Assembly: GCF_011758765.1 (NCBI RefSeq)
Contig: NZ_JAANOU010000001.1
Location: forward strand, 3,782,001 to 3,846,000
Length of the DNA stretch: 64,000 nucleotides
Reading direction: 5' to 3'
Source of the DNA: Amycolatopsis viridis
GTDB taxonomy: Bacteria > Actinomycetota > Actinomycetes > Mycobacteriales > Pseudonocardiaceae
Under the pieces are notes generated by a model that was not told the DNA's origin, searched no databases, and worked only from the letters and a program-made list of their open reading frames with translations. The position numbers were made by a program, and so were the translations under genes. Below, in pieces: positions 28,747 to 37,244 of this stretch. The stretch's first letter is position 1, and each line of letters starts with the position of its first letter.

Positions 28747-29985
28747 TCAGCCCGCGAACGTGAGGTAGATCAGGGCCGCGTTCAGCATGATGATCACCGC
28801 GGCGATCGCCCACGCCAGGGTCGTGGTGACGCGGTGGTTGGCCGCCGCGCCCATCAGGGTCCGGTCACTGGTCAACCGGACCAGCGGCACCAGCGCGAAC
28901 GGGATGCCGAACGACAGCACCACCTGGGAGACGACCAGCGCGCGGCTGGGATCCACACCGAGCGCGAGGACCACGATCGCGGGCAGCAGCGTGATCACCC
29001 GGCGCAGCAGCAACGGGATCCGCTTGCGCAGGAGGCCCTGCATGATCATCGCCCCGGCGTAGGCACCGACGGACGTCGAGGCCAGACCCGACGCCAGCAA
29101 CCCGATCGCGAACAGCAGCGCGACCACGGGCCCGAGCGCATTCCCGATCGCGGTGTGCGCGGCGGCGATCGAATGGACGTCGGCCCGGCCCTGCAGGTTG
29201 GTCGCGGCCAGTAGCACCATCGCCAGGTTCACCGCACCGGCCAGCAACATCGCGAGCCCCACGTCCAGCCGGGTGATCCGCAGCAGACGCGACCGACGGT
29301 CGGCCCCGACCCGGCCGTGCCGGTCGCGGGCGAGCCCGGAGTGCAGGTAGACGGCGTGCGGCATGACGGTCGCGCCGAGCATCGCGGCGGCGATCAGGAC
29401 GCTCTCCGGACCGGCGAAGCGCGGGAGAAGGCCGGCCGCGACGTCTGCCGCGGGCGGTGGCTGCACGAACACGCTGGCCAGGAACCCCACCGCGATGATC
29501 CCCAGCAGGCCGGTGACGACCCGCTCGAACGGGCGCTGGCCACGCCGGTCCTGCACCACCAGCAGCACCATCGAGACCACGCCGGTGATCACACCACCGA
29601 GCAGCAGCGGCAGGTCGAACAGCAGGTTCAACGCGATCGCACCACCGATGACCTCGGCCAGGTCCGTGGCGATCGCAACCGCCTCGGCCTGCACCCAGAA
29701 GCCCAGTCGCGCGGCGCGCGGCATCCGGTCGCGCAGGTTCTCCGGCAGGGACTGCCCGGTGACCAGGCCCAGTTTCGCGGACAGGTACTGCACCAGGCCG
29801 GCCATCGCGTTGGCGGCGAGGATGACCCACACCAGCAGGTAGCCGAACTGGGCGCCGGCGCTGACGTTGGACGCGACGTTGCCCGGGTCCACGTAGGCGA
29901 TCGCGGCGACGAACGCCGGCCCGAGCAGCAGCGAGCCGGAGCGCACCCGCTTCAGCCGGGGTCCGAGCTGTTCCGTCAGCGTCAT
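28747..29985 (-). CDS. mntH: NRAMP-family manganese transporter
   Basis: A 412-residue divalent metal importer driven by protons. The first helix carries the metal-binding DPGN (AYVDPGNVASN), and helix 6 carries the MPHAVYLHSG motif with the conserved Met-Pro-His. About eleven helices are visible. The ATG at 29985 follows GGGAGG by four bases; an in-frame extension upstream is rejected for lack of a ribosome site. About 20 bases upstream lies an imperfect TTAGGC/GCC-AA palindrome fitting a DtxR/MntR-type operator. Gene order places it upstream of the kinase gene without obvious coupling. Confidence 0.9.
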   Translation of the reverse strand: MTLTEQLGPRLKRVRSGSLLLGPAFVAAIAYVDPGNVASNVSAGAQFGYLLVWVILAANAMAGLVQYLSAKLGLVTGQSLPENLRDRMPRAARLGFWVQAEAVAIATDLAEVIGGAIALNLLFDLPLLLGGVITGVVSMVLLVVQDRRGQRPFERVVTGLLGIIAVGFLASVFVQPPPAADVAAGLLPRFAGPESVLIAAAMLGATVMPHAVYLHSGLARDRHGRVGADRRSRLLRITRLDVGLAMLLAGAVNLAMVLLAATNLQGRADVHSIAAAHTAIGNALGPVVALLFAIGLLASGLASTSVGAYAGAMIMQGLLRKRIPLLLRRVITLLPAIVVLALGVDPSRALVVSQVVLSFGIPFALVPLVRLTSDRTLMGAAANHRVTTTLAWAIAAVIIMLNAALIYLTFAG

Positions 29986-30005
29986 CCGCCCTCCCACCGC
30001 TGATT

Positions 30006-30019
30006 TTAGGCACGCCGAA
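30006..30019. promoter_or_regulatory. Putative MntR/DtxR-family operator before mntH
   Basis: TTAGGCACGCCGAA pairs at five of six half-site positions (TTnGGC-N2-GCCnAA). It lies 21 bases before the mntH start, where metal-dependent repression would be effective. The matching regulator gene is not in the window. Confidence 0.45.
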
Positions 30020-30126
30020 CTTTCAAGTACACGGTTCAAAACTGTGGCTTTCGTCCCAGCTTGACTACCCCGGCGCGGCGAGGCTAGTCGCGGGCACCCA
30101 CTGACCGTCCGTGCAAAAATTCGACC

Positions 30127-30801
30127 GTGCGGTCCAAAGGTATTGACTCACCTGGGGAGACGTTCCTGGGACGGGCGCGACGGCGGCAGTTCGTCACGTG
30201 CGCGACGGAAGCGTTGGTGGAGCTGGGCTACGGCGGCACGACCCTCGCCGAGGTGGCGCGCCGGGCCGGCGTGTCGAAGAGCGTGGTGCTCTACCACTTC
30301 TCGTCCCGGGCGGAGCTGATGGAGGCCGTGGTCGACCAGCTCTACGGCGACGCAGTGGCCCCGATCCACGCGGCGGTGAACGCGGCACGTGACGACCGGG
30401 AACGGGTGCTGGCCTACGTCCGCGCCGGTGTGCTCTTCACGTGGGAGCACCAGGCCGAGGCGAAAGCGGTGCTGGAGGTAGCGCGCAACCTGCGCCGCGA
30501 CGACGGGTCGCCCCGCTACACGGCGGCGGAGGGTGCGGGACTCGTCGGGTTCGCGCAGGGCCTGCTGGAGGCGGGCCAGAAGTCCGGCCGGCTGGGTGAC
30601 TTCGACGCCTGGACGCTCGCGGTGATGCTCCGCGCCACGATCGACGCCCTGTCGGAGCAGTTCATGACGGATCCGTCGCTGGACGGACCGCGGGTGGCCG
30701 GCCACTTCGCCGACCTGGTCGAGCGGATGATCACGCCCCGCGAGACGAGCGCCACCGGCCCGGCGAACCCGCCCGCTGCACCGGCAGCGGAACCGCGATG
30801 A
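30127..30801 (+). CDS. TetR-family transcriptional regulator
   Basis: A 224-residue TetR protein. The helix-turn-helix reads ALVELGYGGTTLAEVARRAG, followed by VSKSVVLYHFSSRAELMEAV (about residues 30-70). The effector domain is helical, and the last 20 residues are Pro/Ala-rich. Upstream, TTGACT (near 30061) and TAGTCG (about 18 bases later) form a plausible promoter. It is divergent from mntH across 141 bases and precedes a small membrane protein gene by 67 bases, which may be its target. The ligand is unknown. Confidence 0.85.
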   Translation: MRSKGIDSPGETFLGRARRRQFVTCATEALVELGYGGTTLAEVARRAGVSKSVVLYHFSSRAELMEAVVDQLYGDAVAPIHAAVNAARDDRERVLAYVRAGVLFTWEHQAEAKAVLEVARNLRRDDGSPRYTAAEGAGLVGFAQGLLEAGQKSGRLGDFDAWTLAVMLRATIDALSEQFMTDPSLDGPRVAGHFADLVERMITPRETSATGPANPPAAPAAEPR

Positions 30802-30868
30802 ACCCCGGTGCGCGCCGCCCGCACCTGCCGGCGGTCACCACCCGCCGGACCACTTCCCTGGAGGAACC

Positions 30869-31255
30869 ATGACGCATCCCGCTGTGCGCCGCGCCCGCCT
30901 GCTCGTCGGCGGCTACCTCGCGCTGAGCGTCGCGACCCTCACCGTCGTCGCCGTGCTCACCCCCGGCCACGCCACCGTCAGCGGCGCGGTGTGGGTGCGG
31001 TCGGTGATCGTCGCCGCCACGGCCCTGCTGATGTTCGTGCTCGCCCACCGGGCTGTCCGCGGATCCCGCGGCGCATGGCGACGGTGGCGTGTGATGGCCG
31101 CGGTGATGATCGTGGCGATCGTGGTGATCATCGCGATCCCCGGGGCGTTCCCGGTCTGGCTGCGGGTCGAGCAGGGGGTGTGCGGCCTGCTGCTGATCGC
31201 GGTGCTCGCGCTGATCAGCCGCAGGCCGGTGCGCACCACCTTCGACGCACGCTAG
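30869..31255 (+). CDS. Small four-helix membrane protein of unknown function
   Basis: A 128-residue protein with four predicted membrane helices (about residues 11-31, 42-60, 75-91 and 101-118) and basic loops such as HRAVRGSRGAWRRWR. No family was recognised. GGAGG sits five bases before the ATG. Its location directly after a TetR gene on the same strand suggests joint regulation. The 3' end overlaps the stop of the convergent ACT-domain gene by four bases. Confidence 0.7.
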   Translation: MTHPAVRRARLLVGGYLALSVATLTVVAVLTPGHATVSGAVWVRSVIVAATALLMFVLAHRAVRGSRGAWRRWRVMAAVMIVAIVVIIAIPGAFPVWLRVEQGVCGLLLIAVLALISRRPVRTTFDAR

Positions 31256-31647
31256 GCGGCCGCCTCCGTGGCCACCTCGTGCCCGGCCGCGCGCAGCGCC
31301 TGCACCGCGCGGGCCAGCTCCGCGTCCTTCACCAGCACGTGGTCGGTGTCGAACGTCGACAGGGTGACCAGCGCGACCCCGGCCGAGGCGAGCTCGCTGG
31401 CCAGCGCGGCGATGATCCCGGTCAGCGTGAACGACAGCGGGCCGCGCACGGTCAGCAGCCGCCAGCCGGACTCCACCCTGGCACCCGCGGGCGCCAGGGC
31501 AGCCGGGCAGATCACCGACGTCTCCGCCGGGGTGCGGGTGACCGAGACGAGCCCGTCCGGCGCGGTCAGCTCCGGGACGGCCACACCCGGATCGAGCCGG
31601 GCCACTACGTACTCCCCCGGCCGGACGTCGATCGCGAGTCGTTTCAC
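31252..31647 (-). CDS. ACT-domain protein
   Basis: A 131-residue protein with two ACT-like halves: residues 1-60 (ending near TSVICPAAL) and 61-125 ([20 protein letters not shown], then [20 protein letters not shown]). This pattern fits the CASTOR-like ACT_7 family that binds amino acids as small regulatory modules. The GTG start overlaps the thyX stop by four bases, so it is translated as the second gene of a thyX operon. A link to pyrimidine metabolism is only suggested by position. Confidence 0.78.
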   Translation of the reverse strand: MKRLAIDVRPGEYVVARLDPGVAVPELTAPDGLVSVTRTPAETSVICPAALAPAGARVESGWRLLTVRGPLSFTLTGIIAALASELASAGVALVTLSTFDTDHVLVKDAELARAVQALRAAGHEVATEAAA

Positions 31648-32396
31648 CCCTCGAGCACCTTCGGGCTGGAGGCCACCTCGGTGCCGTCGGGCAGCGTCGA
31701 GATCGTGAAGTCGGCGAAGACGTTCGCTGCCGCCTTCTGCAGCTGCCGCAGGCACTCCACCGCCAGGGCGCGGATCTCCACGTCGGCGTGCTCGGTGGCC
31801 CGCATGGCGATGAAGTGCCGCCAGGCGCGGTAGTTCCCGGTGACCACGATGCGGGTCTCGGTCGCGTTGGGCAGCACCGCGCGGGCCGCCTGGCGCGCCT
31901 GCTTGCGGCGCAGCGTGGCGCTCGGCGCGTCCGCGAACTTGTGCTCCAGCCCGGCCAGCAGCTCGTTGTAGGCGTCCACACTGGCCTGCGCGGCCTTGCG
32001 GAACTTCTCGTGCAGCTCCGGGTCGTTCGCGATGACGTCCGGCTCGACGAACGCCGCGTCCCGCTCGGGCACGTACCGCTGCGACAGCTGGGAGTAGGAG
32101 AAGTGGCGGTGGCGGATCAGCTCGTGGGTGAGCGAGCGCGAGATACCGCTGATGTAGAAGCTCACCGAGCCGTGCTCCAGCACCGACAGGTGGCCGACCT
32201 CGATGATGTGGTCGATGTACCCGGCGTTGGTGGCCGTCCTCGGGTTCGGCTTGCTCCACGACTGGTAGCAGGCGCGGCCGGCGAACTCGGCGAGCGCCTC
32301 ACCCCCGTCGGCATCGGTCGACCACGGGATGTCCTCCGGTGGGAAGAACTCCGTCTTCGCGATCAGCTGCACCTTCGGCGACACGGTCTCGGCCAT
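31644..32396 (-). CDS. thyX: FAD-dependent thymidylate synthase
   Basis: A 250-residue flavin-dependent enzyme making dTMP from dUMP with methylenetetrahydrofolate. The ThyX signature [13 protein letters not shown] (R-H-R-x7-S pattern) is complete, with [20 protein letters not shown] before it and [12 protein letters not shown] near the C-terminus. The ATG at 32396 has GGAAGGAG four bases upstream. It is upstream of and coupled to the ACT gene. In mycobacteria thyX likewise lies close to dapA and RNase J, though here five other genes intervene. Confidence 0.95.
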   Translation of the reverse strand: MAETVSPKVQLIAKTEFFPPEDIPWSTDADGGEALAEFAGRACYQSWSKPNPRTATNAGYIDHIIEVGHLSVLEHGSVSFYISGISRSLTHELIRHRHFSYSQLSQRYVPERDAAFVEPDVIANDPELHEKFRKAAQASVDAYNELLAGLEHKFADAPSATLRRKQARQAARAVLPNATETRIVVTGNYRAWRHFIAMRATEHADVEIRALAVECLRQLQKAAANVFADFTISTLPDGTEVASSPKVLEG

Positions 32397-32457
32397 CGCA
32401 CTCCTTCCCCTCACTGTTCCCAGGCAGCGTAACGGCCGGGTACGACAGGCCAGCCGC

Positions 32458-32518
32458 GACACCACGTGGTGTCAGCACACCCTTGACTGACACCATTGAT
32501 GGTGTCATCGTGGTGTCA
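32458..32518 (+). promoter_or_regulatory. Promoter with two and a half nested operator palindromes
   Basis: GACACCACGTGGTGTC (32458-32473, perfect palindrome), TGACACCATTGATGGTGTCA (32488-32507, perfect apart from the 2-base centre), and the half-site GTGGTGTCA (32510-32518) share the core GACACCA/TGGTGTC. A promoter TTGACT (32483-32488) with CATCGT (32506-32511) at 17-base spacing is interleaved: the second palindrome fills the spacer and the half-site runs into the ATG. The transcript should be leaderless. The layout fits autorepression by the ribbon-helix-helix protein encoded next. Confidence 0.75.
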
Positions 32519-33039
32519 TGGACCTGACGCCGTACATCACCAGCCTGCGCGAGGACCTCACCGCGACGGCCTCGGCCGGGGACGAGCAGATCCGGCGGGC
32601 CGCGGCGCTGCTCTCCGGCGCACTCGAGCCGGCCGCCCGGCTGGCGCTGATGAACGCGCTGGCCGACCTCGCCGCCGAGGCGACCGCGCAACTGCCCAGC
32701 CACGTCGTCGAGGTACGCCTGGACGGCCGGGACGTCCGCGTGGTCGTCACCGGCACCTCCGGTGACCGTGAGCGAGCCGAACGGCCCGGGCCGCCCCCAC
32801 CGCCACCGCCGCCGCAACCGCCGCTCGTGGAGGGCGGGGACATCTCCCGGCTGACGCTGCGCATGGTGGAACGCATCAAGGAGCAGGCCGAGCGCGCCGC
32901 GGCCGCGCAGGGCGTCTCGCTGAACACGTTCATCTCGCAGGCCGTGCAGGGCGCGCTGCACGGTTCACAGTCGTTCCGCGCCGAGAAGCAGGCCGGCTCG
33001 CAATCCGAGTCGCACCTGCACGGCTGGGTGAAGGGATAG
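32518..33039 (+). CDS. HicB-like ribbon-helix-helix protein
   Basis: A 173-residue protein. The N-terminal 75 residues are helical and then strand-like (LPSHVVEVRLDGRDVRVVVTG). A polyproline linker follows. The C-terminal part is a ribbon-helix-helix DNA-binding module, SRLTLRMVERIKEQAERAAA then AQGVSLNTFISQAVQGAL, as in HicB/Arc-type antitoxins. No HicA toxin is adjacent; the next gene, 2 bases on, encodes a DUF4097 protein. In actinomycetes such a pair is often described as HicB antitoxin plus DUF4097. The predicted role is autorepression through the nested palindromes upstream; a toxin-antitoxin function is not supported. Confidence 0.8.
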   Translation: MDLTPYITSLREDLTATASAGDEQIRRAAALLSGALEPAARLALMNALADLAAEATAQLPSHVVEVRLDGRDVRVVVTGTSGDRERAERPGPPPPPPPPQPPLVEGGDISRLTLRMVERIKEQAERAAAAQGVSLNTFISQAVQGALHGSQSFRAEKQAGSQSESHLHGWVKG

Positions 33040-33041
33040 CC

Positions 33042-33941
33042 ATGACCGATCCGGAACTCGTGCGCACGCAGACGTTCCCGCTGCCGGGGCCGCTGGAACT
33101 GGACATCGCCGTGACGGCGGGGAAGGTCGAGGTGAAGCTCGACGCCACCACCGAAGCCGAGGCGACCGTCGAGATCCGGCACGACCCGGATGCGCAGCAA
33201 CCCTGGTCGCAAGGGATCTCCAGCCTGCTCAGCTGGGTGAGCGAGCGGTTCGGCGACCAGCTGGGCACCGACCTGAACGGGACGCCGGCCGACGCGGTGC
33301 AGCAGACGCGGCTGGAGCAGACCGGTAACCGGCTGACCGTGCACGCGCCGAAGGCCCTGCCGCTGCGGAACATCCCGCTCGCGGTCACGGTGATCGCGCC
33401 GGCCGGAACCACCGTGGAGACGCGGGCGGGATCGGCGGACGTGACGGTGACCGGCCCGGCCGGCCGGGTCGACCTCGCGACCGGAGCGGGCGAGATCAGG
33501 CTGGACCGCACCGAAGGCGCGGCGACGGTCCGCAGCGGGTCCGGCGCGATCCGCCTGGGACCGACGCTGGCCGGGCTGCACCTGCGCACCGGCAGCGGGG
33601 CGGTGGAGGTCGCGTCGCTGTCCGGGTCGGCGACGCTGGCCACCGGCACGGCCGACGTGTGGCTGGGCACCGTGTCCGGCTCGGTGCTGGCCCGCAGCGG
33701 CAGCGGCGACGTCACCGTCGCCGAGGCGGCCGGCGGGAACCTGGAGCTGGTGACCGGCTCGGGCGACGTCCGGGTGGGTGTGCGGCCGGGCGTGACCGCG
33801 GAGGTCGACCTGACGGCCAGTGCGGGCACCGTGTCCAGCGAGCTGGACGTGTCCCTGGAACGCCCGGACGGCGAGATCCCGCTGAACGTGCGGGCCCGCA
33901 CCGGCTCCGGCACCGTCGTGGTGGCGCGCGCCGCGCAGTAG
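33042..33941 (+). CDS. DUF4097-family beta-helix protein
   Basis: A 299-residue protein whose residues 110-285 form a series of short strands with recurring Gly-Ser-Gly turns (RAGSADVTVTG, RSGSGAIRLG, RTGSGAVEVA, RSGSGDVTVA, VTGSGDVRVG). This repeat pattern is the DUF4097 right-handed beta-helix, related to putative adhesins. There is no signal peptide or membrane segment, so a cytoplasmic location is likely. It follows the HicB-like gene by two bases and must share its promoter. The function is unknown. A strong terminator follows. Confidence 0.82.
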   Translation: MTDPELVRTQTFPLPGPLELDIAVTAGKVEVKLDATTEAEATVEIRHDPDAQQPWSQGISSLLSWVSERFGDQLGTDLNGTPADAVQQTRLEQTGNRLTVHAPKALPLRNIPLAVTVIAPAGTTVETRAGSADVTVTGPAGRVDLATGAGEIRLDRTEGAATVRSGSGAIRLGPTLAGLHLRTGSGAVEVASLSGSATLATGTADVWLGTVSGSVLARSGSGDVTVAEAAGGNLELVTGSGDVRVGVRPGVTAEVDLTASAGTVSSELDVSLERPDGEIPLNVRARTGSGTVVVARAAQ

Positions 33942-33946
33942 GACCG

Positions 33947-33977
33947 CCGCACGGGCGGTGACCCACCGTCCGTGCGG
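33947..33977. terminator. Terminator hairpin between DUF4097 and ycaQ-like genes
   Basis: A 14-bp stem including one G-U pair (33947-33960 with 33964-33977) closes a 3-base loop. It sits five bases after the DUF4097 stop and serves the convergent gene from the other side. Confidence 0.75.
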
Positions 33978-34019
33978 GTGGTGGGTGGCATGGCGCCGGG
34001 CAGGAACGGCGCGGGCTGC

Positions 34020-35237
34020 TCAGGCCCGCCGCAGGACCGGCGCCAGGTCACCCCGCTCCCCCACCACCACGTCCCCCAGCCCGAGCCAGGACGCCATCAC
34101 CCGCAGTTCCCCCGCCAGCTCCGCCGCCACCCGCGGCGCGTCGGCACCCGGCTCGGCGAAGGCACCCGGCACGCGCAGCACTCCCGCCTCCCGGTCGGCC
34201 TTCAGGTCGACCCGCGCCACCAGCTCGCCGTCCAGCAGGAACGGGAACACGTAGTAGCCGTGGACGCGCTTGGGCTCGGGCACGTAGATCTCGATGCGGT
34301 ACCGGAACCCGAACAACCGCTCGGTGCGGGCCCGCTCCCAGATCAGCGGGTCGAACGGGCACAGCAGGGCCCGGCCGGTGACCCTCCGCGGCATCCGCGC
34401 CCCCACCAGCCGGTAGGCCGGGCCGCGCCAGCCGCGCACCTCGACCTGCTCCAGCACCCCGGCCTCGACCAGCTCGGCCACCGCCCGGTGGCTCGCCTCC
34501 GGGCCCAGGCGGTAGTAGTCCCGCAGGTCGGGCTCGCTCGCAACGCCCAGCGCGGTCGCCGCGCGGGCGATCAGCTCGCGCGCACCCTGCTCCGGCGCCA
34601 CCCGCCGGGCCAGGATCTCCTCCGGGATCACCCGCTCGGTCAGGTCGTACAGCCGCTCGAAGCCGCGCCGCGTGCCGGTGGTCAACCGGCCCTGCCCGAA
34701 CAGCAGCTCGCAGATCTTCTTGACCTCCGAGCGCTCCCACCACGACCCGGGCGTGCGCGTCGACTCGCCCGCCAGCTCGCGCTCGATGCCACCCGCCCCG
34801 ATCGGGCCGAGCTCCTTGACCACCGCCAGCACGTCCTCGACCAGGGACGGCGACCGGTCGGCGAGGCGCTGGTAGTGCCGCCACCACCCGGGCCGCTTCG
34901 CGCCGGACTGCAGCAGCGGCCAGTCCTCGACCGGGATCAGGCTGGCTTCGTGCGCCCACGTCTCGACCAGCATCCGCGGCTTGCGGCTGCTGTGCGACCA
35001 CGCGGCCTCGTCGAGCAAGGCGGGATCGTAGGCACCCAGCCGCGCGAACAGCGGCGCGTAGTGCGCTCGGACCGCGACGTTCACGGAGTCCAGCTGAATC
35101 AGCTGCACCCGGGAGAGGACGCGGCGCAGGTGCCGCCGGGTCGGCTCGGTCTGCGGCCGCGGGTCGGCGAAGCCTTGCGCGGCCAGCGCCGCCCGCCGCG
35201 CGGCCGCCACAGTCATGGTTTCCATCGTGCCGCTCAT
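34020..35237 (-). CDS. YcaQ/AlkX-family winged-helix DNA glycosylase
   Basis: A 405-residue member of the HTH_42/YcaQ family. The catalytic QxD motif is present as LIQLDSVNV (about residue 48-53), the site used by E. coli YcaQ to unhook interstrand crosslinks and other bulky N7-alkylation products. Other family stretches are PLFARLGAYDPALLDEAAW, HEASLIPVEDWPLL and LCPFDPLIWERARTERLFGF. In actinomycetes close relatives act as self-resistance glycosylases in antibiotic clusters, but there is no such cluster here. ATG 35237 is chosen for GGTGGG about 12 bases upstream; later in-frame ATGs are possible. Confidence 0.85.
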   Translation of the reverse strand: MSGTMETMTVAAARRAALAAQGFADPRPQTEPTRRHLRRVLSRVQLIQLDSVNVAVRAHYAPLFARLGAYDPALLDEAAWSHSSRKPRMLVETWAHEASLIPVEDWPLLQSGAKRPGWWRHYQRLADRSPSLVEDVLAVVKELGPIGAGGIERELAGESTRTPGSWWERSEVKKICELLFGQGRLTTGTRRGFERLYDLTERVIPEEILARRVAPEQGARELIARAATALGVASEPDLRDYYRLGPEASHRAVAELVEAGVLEQVEVRGWRGPAYRLVGARMPRRVTGRALLCPFDPLIWERARTERLFGFRYRIEIYVPEPKRVHGYYVFPFLLDGELVARVDLKADREAGVLRVPGAFAEPGADAPRVAAELAGELRVMASWLGLGDVVVGERGDLAPVLRRA

Positions 35238-35278
35238 GGTGCCAGCACCCACCGACAAAACCGGTAGGTTCTCCCGGC

Positions 35279-35839
35279 ATGAGCACCGTGTCGGTCCGTG
35301 AAGCCGTCGCAGCCGACGCCGCGGAGATCGCCCGGATCCAGCGCGTCACCTGGCGCACGGCCTACCACGACATCCTGAGCGAGCAGGCGCTGACCGAACT
35401 CGGCTCACCCCTCGTCGAGGCGCGGTGGGCGGAAGCGATCGGCCACCCCGGCTCGCGGGTCCACCTCGCGTTCGAGGGTGCGTTCGCCGTCGGGTTCTGC
35501 GTGGCCGGCCCGGCTCCGCGGGAGGACGTGGCCGACGCGGCGGGCACCGTCCCGCCGGACGCCGGACGCACCGGGCTGATCGGCACGCTGCTGGTGGAGC
35601 CGCGCTGGTCCCGTCGCGGGCACGGCGCCCGCCTGCTGGCCGCGGCCGCGGCGGGACTGCGTGAGCTCGGCGCCGACCGCGGGGTCACCTGGGCGGCGGA
35701 ATCCGACTCGGCCACGCTCGGGTTCTACCGGCGTGCCGGCTGGCGTCCCGACGGCACGGTCCGCACCCTCGACACCGGCGCACGACGGCTGCGGGAACTG
35801 CGTCTGACCGGCGCGCTGGAGATCCGGCTGGTCGAATGA
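35279..35839 (+). CDS. GNAT-family N-acetyltransferase
   Basis: A 186-residue GNAT protein. The N-terminus SVREAVAADAAEIARIQRVT and ALTELG are typical. The acetyl-CoA region reads LIGTLLVEPRWSRRGHGARL, with the R-R-G-H-G-A pyrophosphate loop, and the C-terminus has LGFYRRAGWRPDGTVRTL. The substrate is unknown. The start ATG lies eight bases after TAGGTT and lacks a ribosome-binding site. It is divergent from the YcaQ-like gene and ends one base before the convergent mannosyltransferase gene. Confidence 0.82.
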   Translation: MSTVSVREAVAADAAEIARIQRVTWRTAYHDILSEQALTELGSPLVEARWAEAIGHPGSRVHLAFEGAFAVGFCVAGPAPREDVADAAGTVPPDAGRTGLIGTLLVEPRWSRRGHGARLLAAAAAGLRELGADRGVTWAAESDSATLGFYRRAGWRPDGTVRTLDTGARRLRELRLTGALEIRLVE

Positions 35840-35840
35840 C

Positions 35841-37163
35841 CTACCCTTCCTCGCCCGCGCGTGCCGCGGTGCGGACCCCGGCGACGGGCCGCTCGACGGC
35901 CGCCACCGTCGGGCGGGTCAGCTCGCTGGCCAGCTCGAGGTCCAGGTCCTCGGGCGGCGCCGGCTTGCCGCGCCCGCGGAACCACCGCACGGTCATCACG
36001 ACCAGGAACGCCCCGGCCACGATCTGGTAGGAACTGGCCACAAGCTGTTGCGCGTGGTTCCAGATCCGCCAGTCGATCGGCACCCAGTAGTGCGGCGCGA
36101 GCCAGAGGATCACCACGGCCACCCAGCCCGACACGATGAGCCACTTGTTGTTCTTCTGCACACCCATCACCAGGACCAGCGCGGCCGTCGGCAGGGCCAG
36201 GACCCAGTGGTGCGACCACGAGATCGGCGAGATCAGCAGTACCCCGGCGGCGTTGACGCCCAGCGCCATCGGGAGGTTCTCGTCGCGCAGCGCCCGGGCC
36301 GTGCCCAGGAACGTCATCACCACGACCGCGATCACCCCGACGCCGCCCGCGATGGTGAGCGCGGTGCCGGTCATGTGCAGCTTCTCGAACGTCGCGCTGA
36401 CCGACTCGTTCGCGTGGATCTCACCGATGTTCATGCCCGTGGCGTGGAACACCCGGTCGGTCCAGTACGTCCAGGAGTCGCGGGGCATCAGCACGAACGC
36501 GATCGCGGTCATCACCAGGAAGCTCACGAAGCTGGTGACCACCGCGCGGAAGTCCTTGCGCAGCAGGAAGATCAACACGAACCCGGCCGGGGTCAGCTTC
36601 ACCGCCGCGGCGATACCGATCAGCACGCCCCGCGGCCACCGCGGGTTGGGCCACAGGACGTCGAGCGCGACCAGCATCATCAGCAGGACGTTGATCTGGC
36701 CCCAGTAGATCGTGATCACGATCGGGTGGGCGACCACCATCGCGCACGCCCCCGCGACCACCATCCAGGGCTTGGCCAGCAGCCCCCGCAGCTCCGGCGA
36801 CGCCTTGCGGTACGCCAGGACGATCGGGAACAGCGCCAGGCAGCTCGCCGCGGTCAGCAGCGGGTAGCCGATCGACGGCGGGATGATCGCCAGCGGGGTG
36901 AACAGGACCGCGGAGAACGGCGGGTAGGTGTAGGGCAGCCCGCCGCCGACGGGGGAGATGGGCAGCTCGGTGTAGATGGAGTGGCCCTTGAGGAAGGTGT
37001 CCGCGCCGAGCCGGTAGACGTCGACGTCCGCCGGCCACTTCCGGAGGCCGTGCGCGTAGTAGACGAACGCGGCGAACAGGACCACGGCCAGCAGGAGCTC
37101 CAAGCCCAGGCGTACCCGCTCGGCGGTACTGCCGTACCTCATCGTCTCGATGACAGCCTTCAC
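35841..37163 (-). CDS. GT87-family polyprenol-dependent mannosyltransferase
   Basis: A 440-residue integral membrane glycosyltransferase (DUF2029/GT87). The first periplasmic loop carries the catalytic-type Asp in WPADVDVYRLGADTFLKGHS, followed by LPYTYPPFSAVLFTPLAIIP. About ten helices are present, with a charged C-terminal tail. GT87 enzymes in this phylum are alpha-1,2-mannosyltransferases acting on PIM/LAM/LM-type glycolipids with polyprenyl-phosphomannose. GTG 37163 is chosen because GGGAG is seven bases upstream; a GTG at 37214 would add 17 residues. The exact acceptor is unknown. Confidence 0.85.
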   Translation of the reverse strand: MKAVIETMRYGSTAERVRLGLELLLAVVLFAAFVYYAHGLRKWPADVDVYRLGADTFLKGHSIYTELPISPVGGGLPYTYPPFSAVLFTPLAIIPPSIGYPLLTAASCLALFPIVLAYRKASPELRGLLAKPWMVVAGACAMVVAHPIVITIYWGQINVLLMMLVALDVLWPNPRWPRGVLIGIAAAVKLTPAGFVLIFLLRKDFRAVVTSFVSFLVMTAIAFVLMPRDSWTYWTDRVFHATGMNIGEIHANESVSATFEKLHMTGTALTIAGGVGVIAVVVMTFLGTARALRDENLPMALGVNAAGVLLISPISWSHHWVLALPTAALVLVMGVQKNNKWLIVSGWVAVVILWLAPHYWVPIDWRIWNHAQQLVASSYQIVAGAFLVVMTVRWFRGRGKPAPPEDLDLELASELTRPTVAAVERPVAGVRTAARAGEEG

Positions 37164-37244
37164 TTGTTCTCCCAGTCCCAAGCCACGCGTGATCCCGCTC
37201 AACAGACGCGGCACGGCCTATCTTCGTTGCCCGCGTGATCGATG

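Noticed and set aside
32518..33039. HicAB toxin-antitoxin module
   Set aside because: Only the antitoxin-like ribbon-helix-helix protein is present; the neighbour is a DUF4097 protein and no HicA-size gene was found.
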